Positions 1 through 6,946 of a stretch of DNA of 19,392 bases are shown one piece after another. The stretch is from CAZWSC01 sp964636385 (lineage in GTDB: Bacteria > Eisenbacteria > RBG-16-71-46 > CAIMUX01): positions 1 to 19,392 of the forward strand of contig CAZWSC010000027.1 of NCBI GenBank assembly GCA_964636385.1, given 5' to 3'. The notes under the pieces are model-generated. The model was not told where the DNA came from, ran no database searches, and saw nothing but the letters and a program-made list of their open reading frames with translations. The position numbers and the translations under genes are program-made. How positions within the stretch are numbered: position 1 is the first letter of the stretch; every line of letters starts with the position of its first letter.

Positions 1-1
1 C

Positions 2-946
2 GAGGACGGCCTGCGCCTGATGCGCGCAGTCCGCTTCTCGGCCCAGCTCGGCTCCGAGATCGAAGAGGGCACCTACCGAGCCCTCGTCCTCTGCGCGGAC
101 CGCCTGGAGCCGATCTCGGCGGAGAGGATCCGCGAGGAGCTGGACCGCCTCCTCCTCGCGCCGCACGCGGCATCGGGCCTTGCGCTGCTGCACGAGACCG
201 GGCTTATGCGCCGCTTCCTGCCGGAGCTCTCGGAAGCCTACGGGGTCTCGCAGAACCGCTATCACGCCTTCGACGTCTTCAACCACACACTCGCAGCGGT
301 GGACGGAGCGCCCGCGGACAACCTGCGCGTGCGGCTCGCCGCGCTCTTCCACGACCTCGGCAAGCCCGAAAGCCGCAGCCTGAGGGGACAGACGAACACC
401 TTCTACAACCACCAGCACACCAGCGAGAGGATAGCGCTGCACCGCATGCGCGAACTCCGCTATTCGAACGCCGAGCGCCGCGCAGTCGCGCACCTCGTGC
501 GGCACCACATGTTCCACTACCGCCCCGAGTGGAACGACTCGGCCGTGCGCCGCTTCCTGCGCGAGGTCGGTGCTGAGAACCTCACCGATCTCTTCGCCCT
601 GCGCACGGCGGATTCACGCGGCAAGGGCGGCCGCAAGGGACGCGCGCCCGAGCTGGCCGAACTCCAGAGGCGGATCGACCGCGAGATCGAACGCGCCAGC
701 GCCCTTAACGTGCGCGATCTCGCGATCGGCGGCGCTGAGGTGATGCAGATTCTAGGCTGCACGCCCGGCCCGGCCGTAGGGCGCATCCTGAAGGCGCTGC
801 TGGAGGAGGTCGTCGAGGAGCCGGAGAGGAATACTGCGGAGTATCTCAGCCGGCGCGCGGCGGAGCTTGGGGCGGGGGATGACGGCGGCGAGGAGGCGAG
901 GCGCGACGACGACGTGCAGGCCGGAGGAGACGAGGCAGACTCCTGA
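2..946 (+). CDS. cca: CCA tRNA nucleotidyltransferase / poly(A) polymerase family, 5'-truncated by window edge
   Basis: The reading frame is open from the first base, so the true start and the catalytic nucleotidyltransferase head lie upstream of the window. The first visible residues, EDGLRLMRAVRFSAQLG, match the conserved segment that follows the head in class II CCA-adding enzymes and bacterial poly(A) polymerases. An HD domain follows, with LAALFHDLGKP near bases 335-370 and RHHMFHY near 500-520; HD-containing forms usually add CCA to tRNA 3' ends and may carry phosphohydrolase activity. The last 25 or so residues are acidic, low-complexity and probably disordered. The gene converges on the epimerase gene with only 19 bases between the two stops. 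CCA versus poly(A) polymerase cannot be settled without the head domain, so the symbol is provisional. Confidence 0.88.
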   Translation, partial: EDGLRLMRAVRFSAQLGSEIEEGTYRALVLCADRLEPISAERIREELDRLLLAPHAASGLALLHETGLMRRFLPELSEAYGVSQNRYHAFDVFNHTLAAVDGAPADNLRVRLAALFHDLGKPESRSLRGQTNTFYNHQHTSERIALHRMRELRYSNAERRAVAHLVRHHMFHYRPEWNDSAVRRFLREVGAENLTDLFALRTADSRGKGGRKGRAPELAELQRRIDREIERASALNVRDLAIGGAEVMQILGCTPGPAVGRILKALLEEVVEEPERNTAEYLSRRAAELGAGDDGGEEARRDDDVQAGGDEADS

Positions 947-965
947 GGATCACTCCCCCGCAGCC

Positions 966-2078
966 TCAGGCCCAGCAGCCTTCGGCCCAGCAGGCCAGCA
1001 TCTCCGCGATCCGCTCCGCAGTCGTGCCGTCGCCGTAGAGCATCCCGGGATGCGGCGGGAGCGCATCCGGCTCCTCGAGCAGGCGCCTTGCGGCAGACTC
1101 CACCGCCATCGCATCAGCGCCGGTCAGGATGTTCCATCCCGAGTCCACAGTCTCCACCCACTCGGTCTCGTCGCGCAGGGTCACGCACGGACGCTTGAGA
1201 TACAGCGCCTCCTTCTGCAGGCCCCCGGAGTCGGTCAGGACCAGCCGCGAACCCTGCACAAGAGCGAGCATCTCGAGGTATCCCACGGGCGGGATCATGC
1301 GAACACCGGAGGGAACCACGATCCCCTCCCTCTCCAGCGCGGCACGCACTCTGGGATGAGCGGGGAAGAGAACGGGGCCGTAGCGAGACGCAGCCTGCGC
1401 GCCGGCGATGATCTCCCGCAGCCTCGCAGGATCGTCGGTGTTCTCCGCGCGGTGGCATGTGAGGAGGAGGAAGGAGCCCTCCTCGACGCCGAACCTTGCT
1501 GGCAGATCTACCGACTTCCCGGCCTGCGGCGCGAAGACCTGGAGAGCGTCCAGCATGATGTCCCCCACCTCGGCCACGCCACTCGTCACGCCTTCCGCTG
1601 CAAGATTGCGCACAGCCGTTGCCGATGCGCAGAGATGCAGAGTGGCCAGGTGATCGGTGACAACGCGGTTCAACTCCTCGGGCATCGCGCGGTTGAAGGA
1701 ACGCATCCCGGCCTCGACGTGCGCGACCGGGATCTGCAGCTTCGCCGCGGCCAGCGCGCCTGCGAGGGTGGAGTTGGTATCCCCGAAGACCACGACCCAG
1801 TCGGGGCGGTCGGCGAGCAGAAGATCCTCGACCCCCTTCAGAATCGCCGCGGTCTGGGCGCCGTGCGTCCCTGAGCCTGCATCGAGGCTGTGATCCGGGC
1901 GCGGGATGCGCATCTGCTCGAAGAAGACATCCGACAGTTCGGGGTCGTAGTGCTGCCCGGTGTGGAGGATCGACTCTGCAAGACCGGCCCGGCGGCGCAG
2001 AACGAGACTTAGCGGAGCGGCCTTGATGAACTGCGGCCTTGCCCCGACGACGGTCAGGATCCTCTTCCTGTTGGACAA
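966..2078 (-). CDS. wecB: UDP-N-acetylglucosamine 2-epimerase, non-hydrolysing
   Basis: The 370-residue product interconverts UDP-GlcNAc and UDP-ManNAc in the cytoplasm, supplying ManNAc-type sugars for surface polysaccharide. The length is normal for the family. Visible motifs are GARPQFIKAAPLS near the N-terminus, HTGQHYD at 39-45, VVFGDTNSTLAGA with Asp100, HVEAGMRS with Glu122, MPEELNR at 132-138, LLTCHRAEN with His209, and TDSGGLQKEA in the C-terminal UDP-binding half. Asp100, Glu122 and His209 align with known catalytic positions. The start is TTG at 2078; no in-frame upstream start exists and a purine-rich GGGGAGGGGAG lies directly before it. No other polysaccharide gene is visible here, so it sits alone behind a 242-base gap. 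Confidence 0.95.
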   Translation of the reverse strand: MSNRKRILTVVGARPQFIKAAPLSLVLRRRAGLAESILHTGQHYDPELSDVFFEQMRIPRPDHSLDAGSGTHGAQTAAILKGVEDLLLADRPDWVVVFGDTNSTLAGALAAAKLQIPVAHVEAGMRSFNRAMPEELNRVVTDHLATLHLCASATAVRNLAAEGVTSGVAEVGDIMLDALQVFAPQAGKSVDLPARFGVEEGSFLLLTCHRAENTDDPARLREIIAGAQAASRYGPVLFPAHPRVRAALEREGIVVPSGVRMIPPVGYLEMLALVQGSRLVLTDSGGLQKEALYLKRPCVTLRDETEWVETVDSGWNILTGADAMAVESAARRLLEEPDALPPHPGMLYGDGTTAERIAEMLACWAEGCWA

Positions 2079-2158
2079 CTCCCCTCCCCGGCTGCGCTAC
2101 ACGCCTGCGGCCTTCCAACCCATCTCCCCGGCGACGCACCCCTTCATCAGCCGCGGGG

Positions 2159-2164
2159 AGTATA
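2159..2164 (-). promoter_or_regulatory. Possible -10 element for wecB
   Basis: On the minus strand TATACT matches the TATAAT consensus at five of six positions and lies about 80 bases before the TTG start of wecB. No good -35 hexamer is visible 16-18 bases upstream, so this is only a candidate. Confidence 0.3.
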
Positions 2165-2188
2165 CCTCACCGCTCGACCCTGTGCGCT

Positions 2189-2260
2189 CGACGGGCAGGG
2201 CAAGCCGCCTGCCGTCGTGTGCATTCCTGCGCGCGACCTTGCCGGGCAAGCCGCCTGCCG
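2189..2260. repeat. 17-bp direct repeat, first copy inside a GC-rich hairpin
   Basis: GGGCAAGCCGCCTGCCG occurs exactly at 2198-2214 and again at 2244-2260. The first copy forms part of a stem in which CGACGGGCAGG (2189-2199) pairs with CCTGCCGTCG (2208-2217), with one bulged G and an 8-base loop. It lies between the polyferredoxin stop and the wecB start, both on the minus strand. No T-tract follows on either strand, so an intrinsic terminator is not clearly supported. Confidence 0.6.
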
Positions 2261-2320
2261 ACACCGACGACCGCAAGGCAGGGATGCCCCCGACGAGAGT
2301 GGTTTGCGCGGCCGCAAGCA

Positions 2321-3946
2321 TCAGAACGAGAGGTCGAACGGCCCGCCCTCTCCCGTGCGCCCGATCGCAGCCACGCGGACGGCGGCGCGGCCCTCCATCG
2401 GGCAGACCTTCTCGCAGATCCCGCATCCGACGCACGCGTGCGGATCGACGCGCGGCCGCTGCACCCTTCGCGCAGATCCGTCCGGCGCCAGCACATCGAC
2501 ATCTTCCAGCACTATCGCCTTGGGAGATGTCGGGCAGTGCTCTTCGCATACGATGCAGGGCGTGCCGTATGCGTACGGCAGACAGCGGCCGGTGTCGAAG
2601 TATGCGAGGCCGAGTACGGCGCTGGTCTTCTCCTCATCCGTGAGCTGCGGGATCGCTCCCGTGGGGCAGACCTGCCCGCAGAGTGTGCAGTGGTACTCGC
2701 AGTATCCGATGCGCGGGTACAGCACCGGTGTCCACAACCCAGCAAGTCCGGCCTCGAACCCCGCCGGCTGCAGCCCTCCGGTCGGGCAGACCTTCATGCA
2801 CTCGCCGCACCTTACACACCGGTCAAGGAACTCCGCCTCGGATCCTGCCCCGGGAGGGCGGATCAGCGCGGGCCCCGGCCGGTGTCTTGCCGGCGCCATC
2901 CGGCCCAGTGGCCCCGAGATCAGCCCCAGGCCCGCTGCAGCGATGAATGCGCGGCGGCCGGGATCGGGTGGGCCGCGCCTGGCTCCGTCTCGATCGCCGG
3001 CCGCGCCGCCACCTCTCCTCACACCCCGGCGCAGAACACCGCCCGCGCCCTTCAGAACCCGCGGCACCTCGAATCCGAAGGAGAGCCCGCGCCTGCGGCA
3101 CGCAGATGTACAGTTGCCGCAGACGAAGCACTCATCCGGACGCCATCCCCCGCGGCGATCCGGATCCGCCGCTCCCTGGCAGTGAAACGCGCAGATCTCG
3201 CATTCAGTGCACGCCTCGTCGTCCTGGCGCAGCTTCAGGCTTCCCGCTCTTGCAGCAACGCCCACCAGGGCGCCCAGCGGGCATAGCGAGCGGCACCAGA
3301 AGCGCCGCGAGACCCACGAGAGCAGAAGGACGGCGACAAGGATCGAGGCGAGCAGCATCCCCTGCCGGAAGAATGGCTGCTGCGAGGCCATCACCGTGTT
3401 CCTGACGAAGCGGTAGACAGGCTCCGTCAGGCCGCCCACGGATGTGTAGGCCAAGTCGGCCGCGGCGCTGCGCACCAGGCTCTCCACCGGCGGGCCGAAC
3501 CCGAGCGCGAGCCCGCGGACAAGGAGGCTGATCGGATCGAGTATCCCAGACCACAGGCTGCCCGCCGCAGCACCCCCCAGCACGAACAGCAGCACCAGGT
3601 ACTTCCACCTCTGCCGCGGCCGGTAGCGGTCCGCGCCGCGTTCCCGCTTTCGCGAGCGGCCCGCGCGAAGCGTGATCTGGCTGAGGGTGCCGAGCGGACA
3701 TACCCAGCCGCAGAAGAAGCGCCCCAGAAGGATACTCAGGCCGAGCGTGATCAGGGAGAGCCACATCAGTCCGTGCAGGGCGCCTGTGCGCAGCCAGGTA
3801 GTGATCCCTATGAGCGGGTCGATCTCGAGGAAGATCCGCACCGGGTGGCCAAGCCTGTTGTCGCCGACTCCGATGGTGCGCAGGAGGAGATAGAGGAAGA
3901 CTCCAAGCAGGATCAGCTGCACCGCGATGCGGAATCTGCGCAGCAT
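2321..3946 (-). CDS. Membrane polyferredoxin (NapH-like plus NapG-like 4Fe-4S protein)
   Basis: The 541-residue protein probably moves electrons through the membrane by a chain of 4Fe-4S clusters. Residues 1-230 resemble NapH: membrane segments near 8-24, 55-76, 115-132 and 196-212, with FCGWVCPLGTL (79-88) and FWCRSLCPLGALVG (216-229). Ferredoxin-like cysteine motifs follow at 246-256 and 273-283. An internal twin-arginine-like segment, RRAFIAAAGLGLISG at 331-345, precedes a NapG-like part with motifs at 377-387, 416-427, 464-471 and 505-516. The ATG start at 3946 begins MLRRFRIAVQ one base after the stop of the DUF362 gene (TGA-G-ATG), so translation is probably coupled. An in-frame upstream extension to 4072 lies inside the DUF362 gene and has no homology-like character. 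The partner oxidoreductase is unknown. Confidence 0.88.
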   Translation of the reverse strand: MLRRFRIAVQLILLGVFLYLLLRTIGVGDNRLGHPVRIFLEIDPLIGITTWLRTGALHGLMWLSLITLGLSILLGRFFCGWVCPLGTLSQITLRAGRSRKRERGADRYRPRQRWKYLVLLFVLGGAAAGSLWSGILDPISLLVRGLALGFGPPVESLVRSAAADLAYTSVGGLTEPVYRFVRNTVMASQQPFFRQGMLLASILVAVLLLSWVSRRFWCRSLCPLGALVGVAARAGSLKLRQDDEACTECEICAFHCQGAADPDRRGGWRPDECFVCGNCTSACRRRGLSFGFEVPRVLKGAGGVLRRGVRRGGGAAGDRDGARRGPPDPGRRAFIAAAGLGLISGPLGRMAPARHRPGPALIRPPGAGSEAEFLDRCVRCGECMKVCPTGGLQPAGFEAGLAGLWTPVLYPRIGYCEYHCTLCGQVCPTGAIPQLTDEEKTSAVLGLAYFDTGRCLPYAYGTPCIVCEEHCPTSPKAIVLEDVDVLAPDGSARRVQRPRVDPHACVGCGICEKVCPMEGRAAVRVAAIGRTGEGGPFDLSF

Positions 3947-3947
3947 C

Positions 3948-4883
3948 TCAGGTCCCGATGTGCGCTTCTTCAGCCTGTTCCCACCCCAGGCGGCCGAGGC
4001 CGCGCCCTCTCGCCATGTCGAGATAGGCATGGTCGGAGGGATCCTGGCCGAACACCCTGACGGCGCGGACATCTGCGGCGAGAGGATCGGCCGAGGCGAT
4101 CACTGTGTTCATGCGCTTCACGTGATCCAGGCTGCCGCCCTGCGGGCCTCCGCCGGTGAGGATCCGCATGCAGTCGATCACCGTCAGCTGAGGCCTGAAG
4201 AATGCGGCCAGGTCCACGATGATCCCGTCGAGATCCTGGTGGAGCCGCCCGCGGCTCCCTCCCAGCGCCCCGAGCCAGTTCTTCATCCCGAGGGTCAGCC
4301 GCGTGAGTGCGTGATGCTTGGCGATCGGGATGTTGATCAACACATCGTTCTCCACGAAAGCCGGATGAACCCGCCACTCGGTGAGGCGCGAACCGCCTAT
4401 CTCCATCATCCGGGTACGCTCCTCCTCGAAGAAGTCGACCCTGGCGCCCGCCTCCCGGGCTGCTTCCTCGACGCCTGAGTTGCGGTAGCAGCGCCTCGCA
4501 TCCACGCAGGTGTTGTCCATCACGAGCACCGACCTCGCCCCGGCCTCGAGGCACATGCGGACAACGGACGCCACCACTCCGGGATTTGTGGTCGCGGCCT
4601 GCTCCGGCGTGCGGTCCCAGGAGATATTCGGCTTCAGGACGACGCGGTCGCCATCGCCGACGAACCGCTCCATCCCGCCGAGCGCGCCAACGGCGGCGCG
4701 AGTCACGGCGTCAGGCGACTCGCCCTCCGCCACTGCGAGAAGAGTGACGGAGGATGGGGCGGGATCCTCCGCACGGAAAGGATCGAGAGCCGATGCGATC
4801 GACGTAAGCCCGTCGGCGACAGGAAGGGCCGCGCCTGCCGCGATTGTGCGAACTCCGAGATGCAGGAATCTGCGACGCCTCAT
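3948..4883 (-). CDS. Tat-exported DUF362 protein
   Basis: The 311-residue protein begins with a clear twin-arginine signal, MRRRRFLHLGVRTIAAGAAL, so a folded, probably cofactor-bearing protein is exported or anchored at the membrane. The body carries DUF362 features: VVLKPNISWDRTPEQAATTNP, a segment ending VLVMDNTC, LINIPIAKHHALTRLTLGMKN, and IVDLAAFFRPQLTVIDC. DUF362 proteins are often found beside or fused to ferredoxin domains, and here the gene is coupled to a polyferredoxin with a one-base gap. The ATG at 4883 has GGGAGG six bases upstream and begins the signal peptide; the longer in-frame extension to 5000 would bury the signal. The substrate is not known. Confidence 0.87.
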   Translation of the reverse strand: MRRRRFLHLGVRTIAAGAALPVADGLTSIASALDPFRAEDPAPSSVTLLAVAEGESPDAVTRAAVGALGGMERFVGDGDRVVLKPNISWDRTPEQAATTNPGVVASVVRMCLEAGARSVLVMDNTCVDARRCYRNSGVEEAAREAGARVDFFEEERTRMMEIGGSRLTEWRVHPAFVENDVLINIPIAKHHALTRLTLGMKNWLGALGGSRGRLHQDLDGIIVDLAAFFRPQLTVIDCMRILTGGGPQGGSLDHVKRMNTVIASADPLAADVRAVRVFGQDPSDHAYLDMARGRGLGRLGWEQAEEAHIGT

Positions 4884-5022
4884 ACGACCTCCCTGCTCGG
4901 GGCTCCGATGAAGAGGTTTCCTCCGGACAGGATCCTGAGGCGATCCACGGCCGGAATCGGACACATCGATGAAACTACAGTCCTGACGGGCGGGAATCAA
5001 CAGGCGCAGGGGCGGGCCGCAC

Positions 5023-6231
5023 CTACCGCGTCAGGCTGGGCGTGCGCAGGACGAAGCCGTGGCGGTCGCGCTCGAGTCTGTGCATGAGATCCAGGGAGGC
5101 CCCCCCGGTCACCGAGGCGAACCCGTAGCGGTCGCGGATGCGATCCAGCGCCTCTTCCAGATCCAGAAGCCTCGACCCCGGAGCATCGAACAGGCCGAGC
5201 TGCTCCCCCGCATCCGCCTCGAACCTGGAGAGCTCGATCCCAAGGTTGCGCACCGCCATCCTGCGCGTGAAAAGCAGCCGCAGGATCACACGGGCACGCC
5301 CGAAGATCTCCTCGTCCAGCATCGTGGGTGCCGGCAGGGTCTGCGACCTCGCATCGCCCTGCATGTCCTCGTATCGAAGATGAACGCGAAGCGTACGGGT
5401 GGACAGGCCCAGACGCCTCATCCCGTGCATCGCCCTCGAGCACAGGTAGTGCAGCAACCCCTCCATCTCGGCGGGATCGATGGTCGGGGTGTGAAAGGAT
5501 GTCTCGCGCCGGATCGACCCCGGAATCTCCCTCTGCGAGATCACGGCCGTGTCCGTCCCCCTGCACCGCAGGTAGAGCTGCGTGCCCGGCGCACCGAAAA
5601 GCTCGCGCAGCGCCTCCTCAGGCAGACTGCGCAGCTCCCCGATGGTGCGGATGTTGAGCTGGTGCAGGATCCGCTCCGTGCCGGGACCCACTCCCGGAAG
5701 ATCCCTGACCGGCCTGCCCCGGATGAAGGCCTCCTCCCCGCCCGGGGGGCACTCCCCGATGCCGGCCGGTTTGACAGTGCGCGTCACCATCTTCGCAACC
5801 ATGCGGTTCGATCCTATCCCGATCGACACCGGCAGCCCCACGCCGCGCAGAATCCAGGCCTGCAGACGCCGCCCGGCATCCAGGTATCCGCCGGAATGGA
5901 GGGATGCCGTGCCGGTCAGGTCGAGGTACGCCTCGTCCAGGAATGTCTCGATCGAGGGCGAGAACCGGAGTGCGATGTCGAACACGGCCTCCGCGAAACA
6001 GCGGTAGATCTGCGCGTGGCCATCCAGGACCACCGCCCCGGGGCACAGGCGCCTCGCCTCGCGCAGCGACATGCCTGCGCTAAGGCCGTATCGCCTGGCC
6101 TCGTACGAGCAGCTGGCGATACAGCCGGCACCCACGATCACGGGGCGGCCGCGAAGCCTCGGGTTCCGCAACTGCTCGACCGACGCGAAGAAGGCATCCA
6201 GATCCAGGTGCAGTATGGCCGTCTCGGGCAT
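5023..6231 (-). CDS. dinB: DNA polymerase IV (Y-family translesion polymerase)
   Basis: The 402-residue enzyme copies past damaged template bases. The palm motif HLDLDAFFASVEQ gives the first metal-binding Asp10 and a likely steric-gate Phe15; the second motif, TFLDEAYLD, gives Asp99-Glu100. CSYEARRYGL and GVGLPVSIGIGSNRMVAK are typical finger and palm segments, and LPGVGPGTERIL near 178-189 is the thumb helix-hairpin-helix. A beta-clamp binding peptide, QLGLF, sits at 344-348. All catalytic residues are present, so this is an active-type DinB rather than an ImuB-like form. ATG at 6231 has GGAGG six to seven bases upstream. A LexA-box-like site lies in the promoter, which suggests SOS induction. 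Confidence 0.96.
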   Translation of the reverse strand: MPETAILHLDLDAFFASVEQLRNPRLRGRPVIVGAGCIASCSYEARRYGLSAGMSLREARRLCPGAVVLDGHAQIYRCFAEAVFDIALRFSPSIETFLDEAYLDLTGTASLHSGGYLDAGRRLQAWILRGVGLPVSIGIGSNRMVAKMVTRTVKPAGIGECPPGGEEAFIRGRPVRDLPGVGPGTERILHQLNIRTIGELRSLPEEALRELFGAPGTQLYLRCRGTDTAVISQREIPGSIRRETSFHTPTIDPAEMEGLLHYLCSRAMHGMRRLGLSTRTLRVHLRYEDMQGDARSQTLPAPTMLDEEIFGRARVILRLLFTRRMAVRNLGIELSRFEADAGEQLGLFDAPGSRLLDLEEALDRIRDRYGFASVTGGASLDLMHRLERDRHGFVLRTPSLTR

Positions 6232-6248
6232 GGCAGACCTCCACAGGG

Positions 6249-6275
6249 ATCATACCATACATTCGTTCGGTACAA
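6249..6275 (-). promoter_or_regulatory. dinB promoter
   Basis: On the minus strand TTGTAC (6275-6270) and TATGAT (6254-6249) resemble -35 and -10 hexamers with a 15-base spacer, slightly short of the usual 17. The spacer is exactly filled by the LexA-box-like site plus one base. The start codon lies 18 bases downstream of the -10. Confidence 0.55.
6256..6269 (-). promoter_or_regulatory. LexA-box-like operator of dinB
   Basis: The minus strand reads CGAACGAATGTATG. The left half-site is identical to the CGAAC of the CGAAC-N4-GTTCG operator seen at lexA in this window; the right half, GTATG, keeps three of five positions. Its place between the putative -35 and -10 would block RNA polymerase. 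Confidence 0.6.
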
Positions 6276-6288
6276 GCGCCGTTTTCCG

Positions 6289-6310
6289 CCCGATTGAGGC
6301 CCGATTGAGG
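6289..6310. repeat. Perfect 11-bp tandem duplication
   Basis: CCCGATTGAGG is repeated twice with no gap (6289-6299 and 6300-6310). The one-helical-turn period is what a dimeric or cooperative DNA-binding protein would need. It lies between the dinB promoter and the large palindrome, in the shared upstream region of two divergent units. Confidence 0.7.
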
Positions 6311-6380
6311 ATGCCGTACCCAACGCCTGCTCCGCGTATCAAGGAGAGCGCCACGGGCGCCGAAACCCGAAGGAGGAGCA

Positions 6381-6396
6381 GGCCAGTACACTGGCC
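6381..6396. repeat. Short near-perfect palindrome GGCCAGT-AC-ACTGGCC
   Basis: Two 7-base arms are separated by two bases. The right arm overlaps the outer left edge of the 179-bp palindrome by four bases. It could be an operator or the boundary of the larger element. Confidence 0.6.
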
Positions 6397-6571
6397 CGCA
6401 CTATTCGTGAAACTCGTGACGAGACATCGGAAAGGCGCGGGAGACAAGGCGCGCGCAGCTCTCGCGACGCAGGCATACTCACTGCAGTATGTGAGGAGCG
6501 AGAGCAAGCGTAACGCAGTATTCGCGCGCATTTCCGGTGTCGCAGTAGAGGGATCGCGAACAATGCGGGCC
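6393..6571. repeat. 179-bp imperfect palindrome / structured element
   Basis: Four nested pairs of arms share one centre near 6482. The outer arm GGCCCGCACTATTCGTG (6393-6409) faces CGCGAACAATGCGGGCC (6555-6571), 14 of 17 matching. GACATCGGAAAGGCGCG (6423-6439) faces CGCGCATTTCCGGTGTC (6525-6541), 15 of 17. GCTCTCGC (6458-6465) faces GCGAGAGC (6498-6505), all 8. CATACT (6474-6479) faces AGTATG (6486-6491) around a 6-base loop. The two outer arms are separated by internal loops of exactly 13 bases on each side. The element fills most of the 356-base dinB-STAS gap and ends just before the STAS ribosome binding site. It may be a REP/MITE-like repeat unit or a transcribed leader RNA; no convincing reading frame explains it. 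Confidence 0.8.
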
Positions 6572-6587
6572 AAACCCAGGAGCACCC

Positions 6588-6899
6588 ATGATAGTCCAGA
6601 GAACCGTTACCGGGACCCAGATCCATCTCAAGATCTCGGGGGCGATCGACAACACGTCCGCACCTGAGTTCTCAAACACACTGGCGGAACTGACAAGACG
6701 CCAGTGCGAGTGCGCAACACTGGACATGAGCGAGGTGCCGAGGATCTGCAGCTCGGCCATCGGCACACTCATACTCTTCTTCCGCAGTCAGGACCGTCTC
6801 GGGCGTACCGCGCAGATCGAGGGGATCCACCATAACCTGCTCGATCTCTTCCAGACGATCCGCGTGGAGGATGTTCTGCGCCTCAGGGACGCTTCCTGA
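6588..6899 (+). CDS. STAS-domain anti-sigma factor antagonist (SpoIIAA/RsbV-like)
   Basis: The 103-residue product is a single STAS domain. Its likely role is to bind the cognate HATPase kinase and be switched off by serine phosphorylation. GAIDNTSAPEF matches the first conserved loop, and the phospho-site segment is PRICSSAIGTLI, where Ser55 aligns with the phosphorylated serine of SpoIIAA. The residue before that serine, usually Asp, is Cys54. ATG at 6588 has AGGAG six bases upstream. It is the first gene of a three-gene unit with the kinase and the phosphatase, the classical partner-switch set. No sigma factor is encoded in the window, so the output target is unknown. Confidence 0.9.
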   Translation: MIVQRTVTGTQIHLKISGAIDNTSAPEFSNTLAELTRRQCECATLDMSEVPRICSSAIGTLILFFRSQDRLGRTAQIEGIHHNLLDLFQTIRVEDVLRLRDAS

Positions 6900-6905
6900 G
6901 GTGAC

Positions 6906-6932
6906 GCGGGTGGACCCGCTTCGGGGCGCCCC
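6906..6932. repeat. Two adjacent palindromes between the STAS and kinase genes
   Basis: GCGGGTGGACCCGC (6906-6919) has 6-base arms around two bases, and GGGGCGCCCC (6923-6932) is a perfect 10-base palindrome. They lie inside the 47-base gap, just before the GGAGG of the kinase gene, and could tune relative expression of the two proteins. GC-rich chance structure is possible. Confidence 0.45.
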
Positions 6933-6946
6933 TACGGAGGTTCGGC

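Noticed and set aside
867..1874. Long plus-strand frame over the epimerase gene
   Set aside because: It is antisense to a clearly recognised wecB; the translation is rich in Arg, His and Pro, as expected from a high-GC shadow frame.
4972..5000. Promoter-like TTGATT-17-TAGTTT before the DUF362 gene
   Set aside because: The -10 matches only three of six positions, too weak to report.
5059..6297. 412-codon plus-strand frame over dinB
   Set aside because: It is antisense to dinB, which has intact catalytic motifs. No signal or domain is seen.
6393..6571. Integron attC site as an explanation of the palindrome
   Set aside because: The conserved RYYYAAC/GTTRRRY ends are not seen and no integrase or cassette array is present.
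6250..6667. Open frames crossing the dinB-STAS gap on both strands
   Set aside because: They lie across the large palindrome, which makes both strands look similar. Their translations have no domain-like pattern or ribosome binding site, and they overlap the dinB promoter or the STAS gene.
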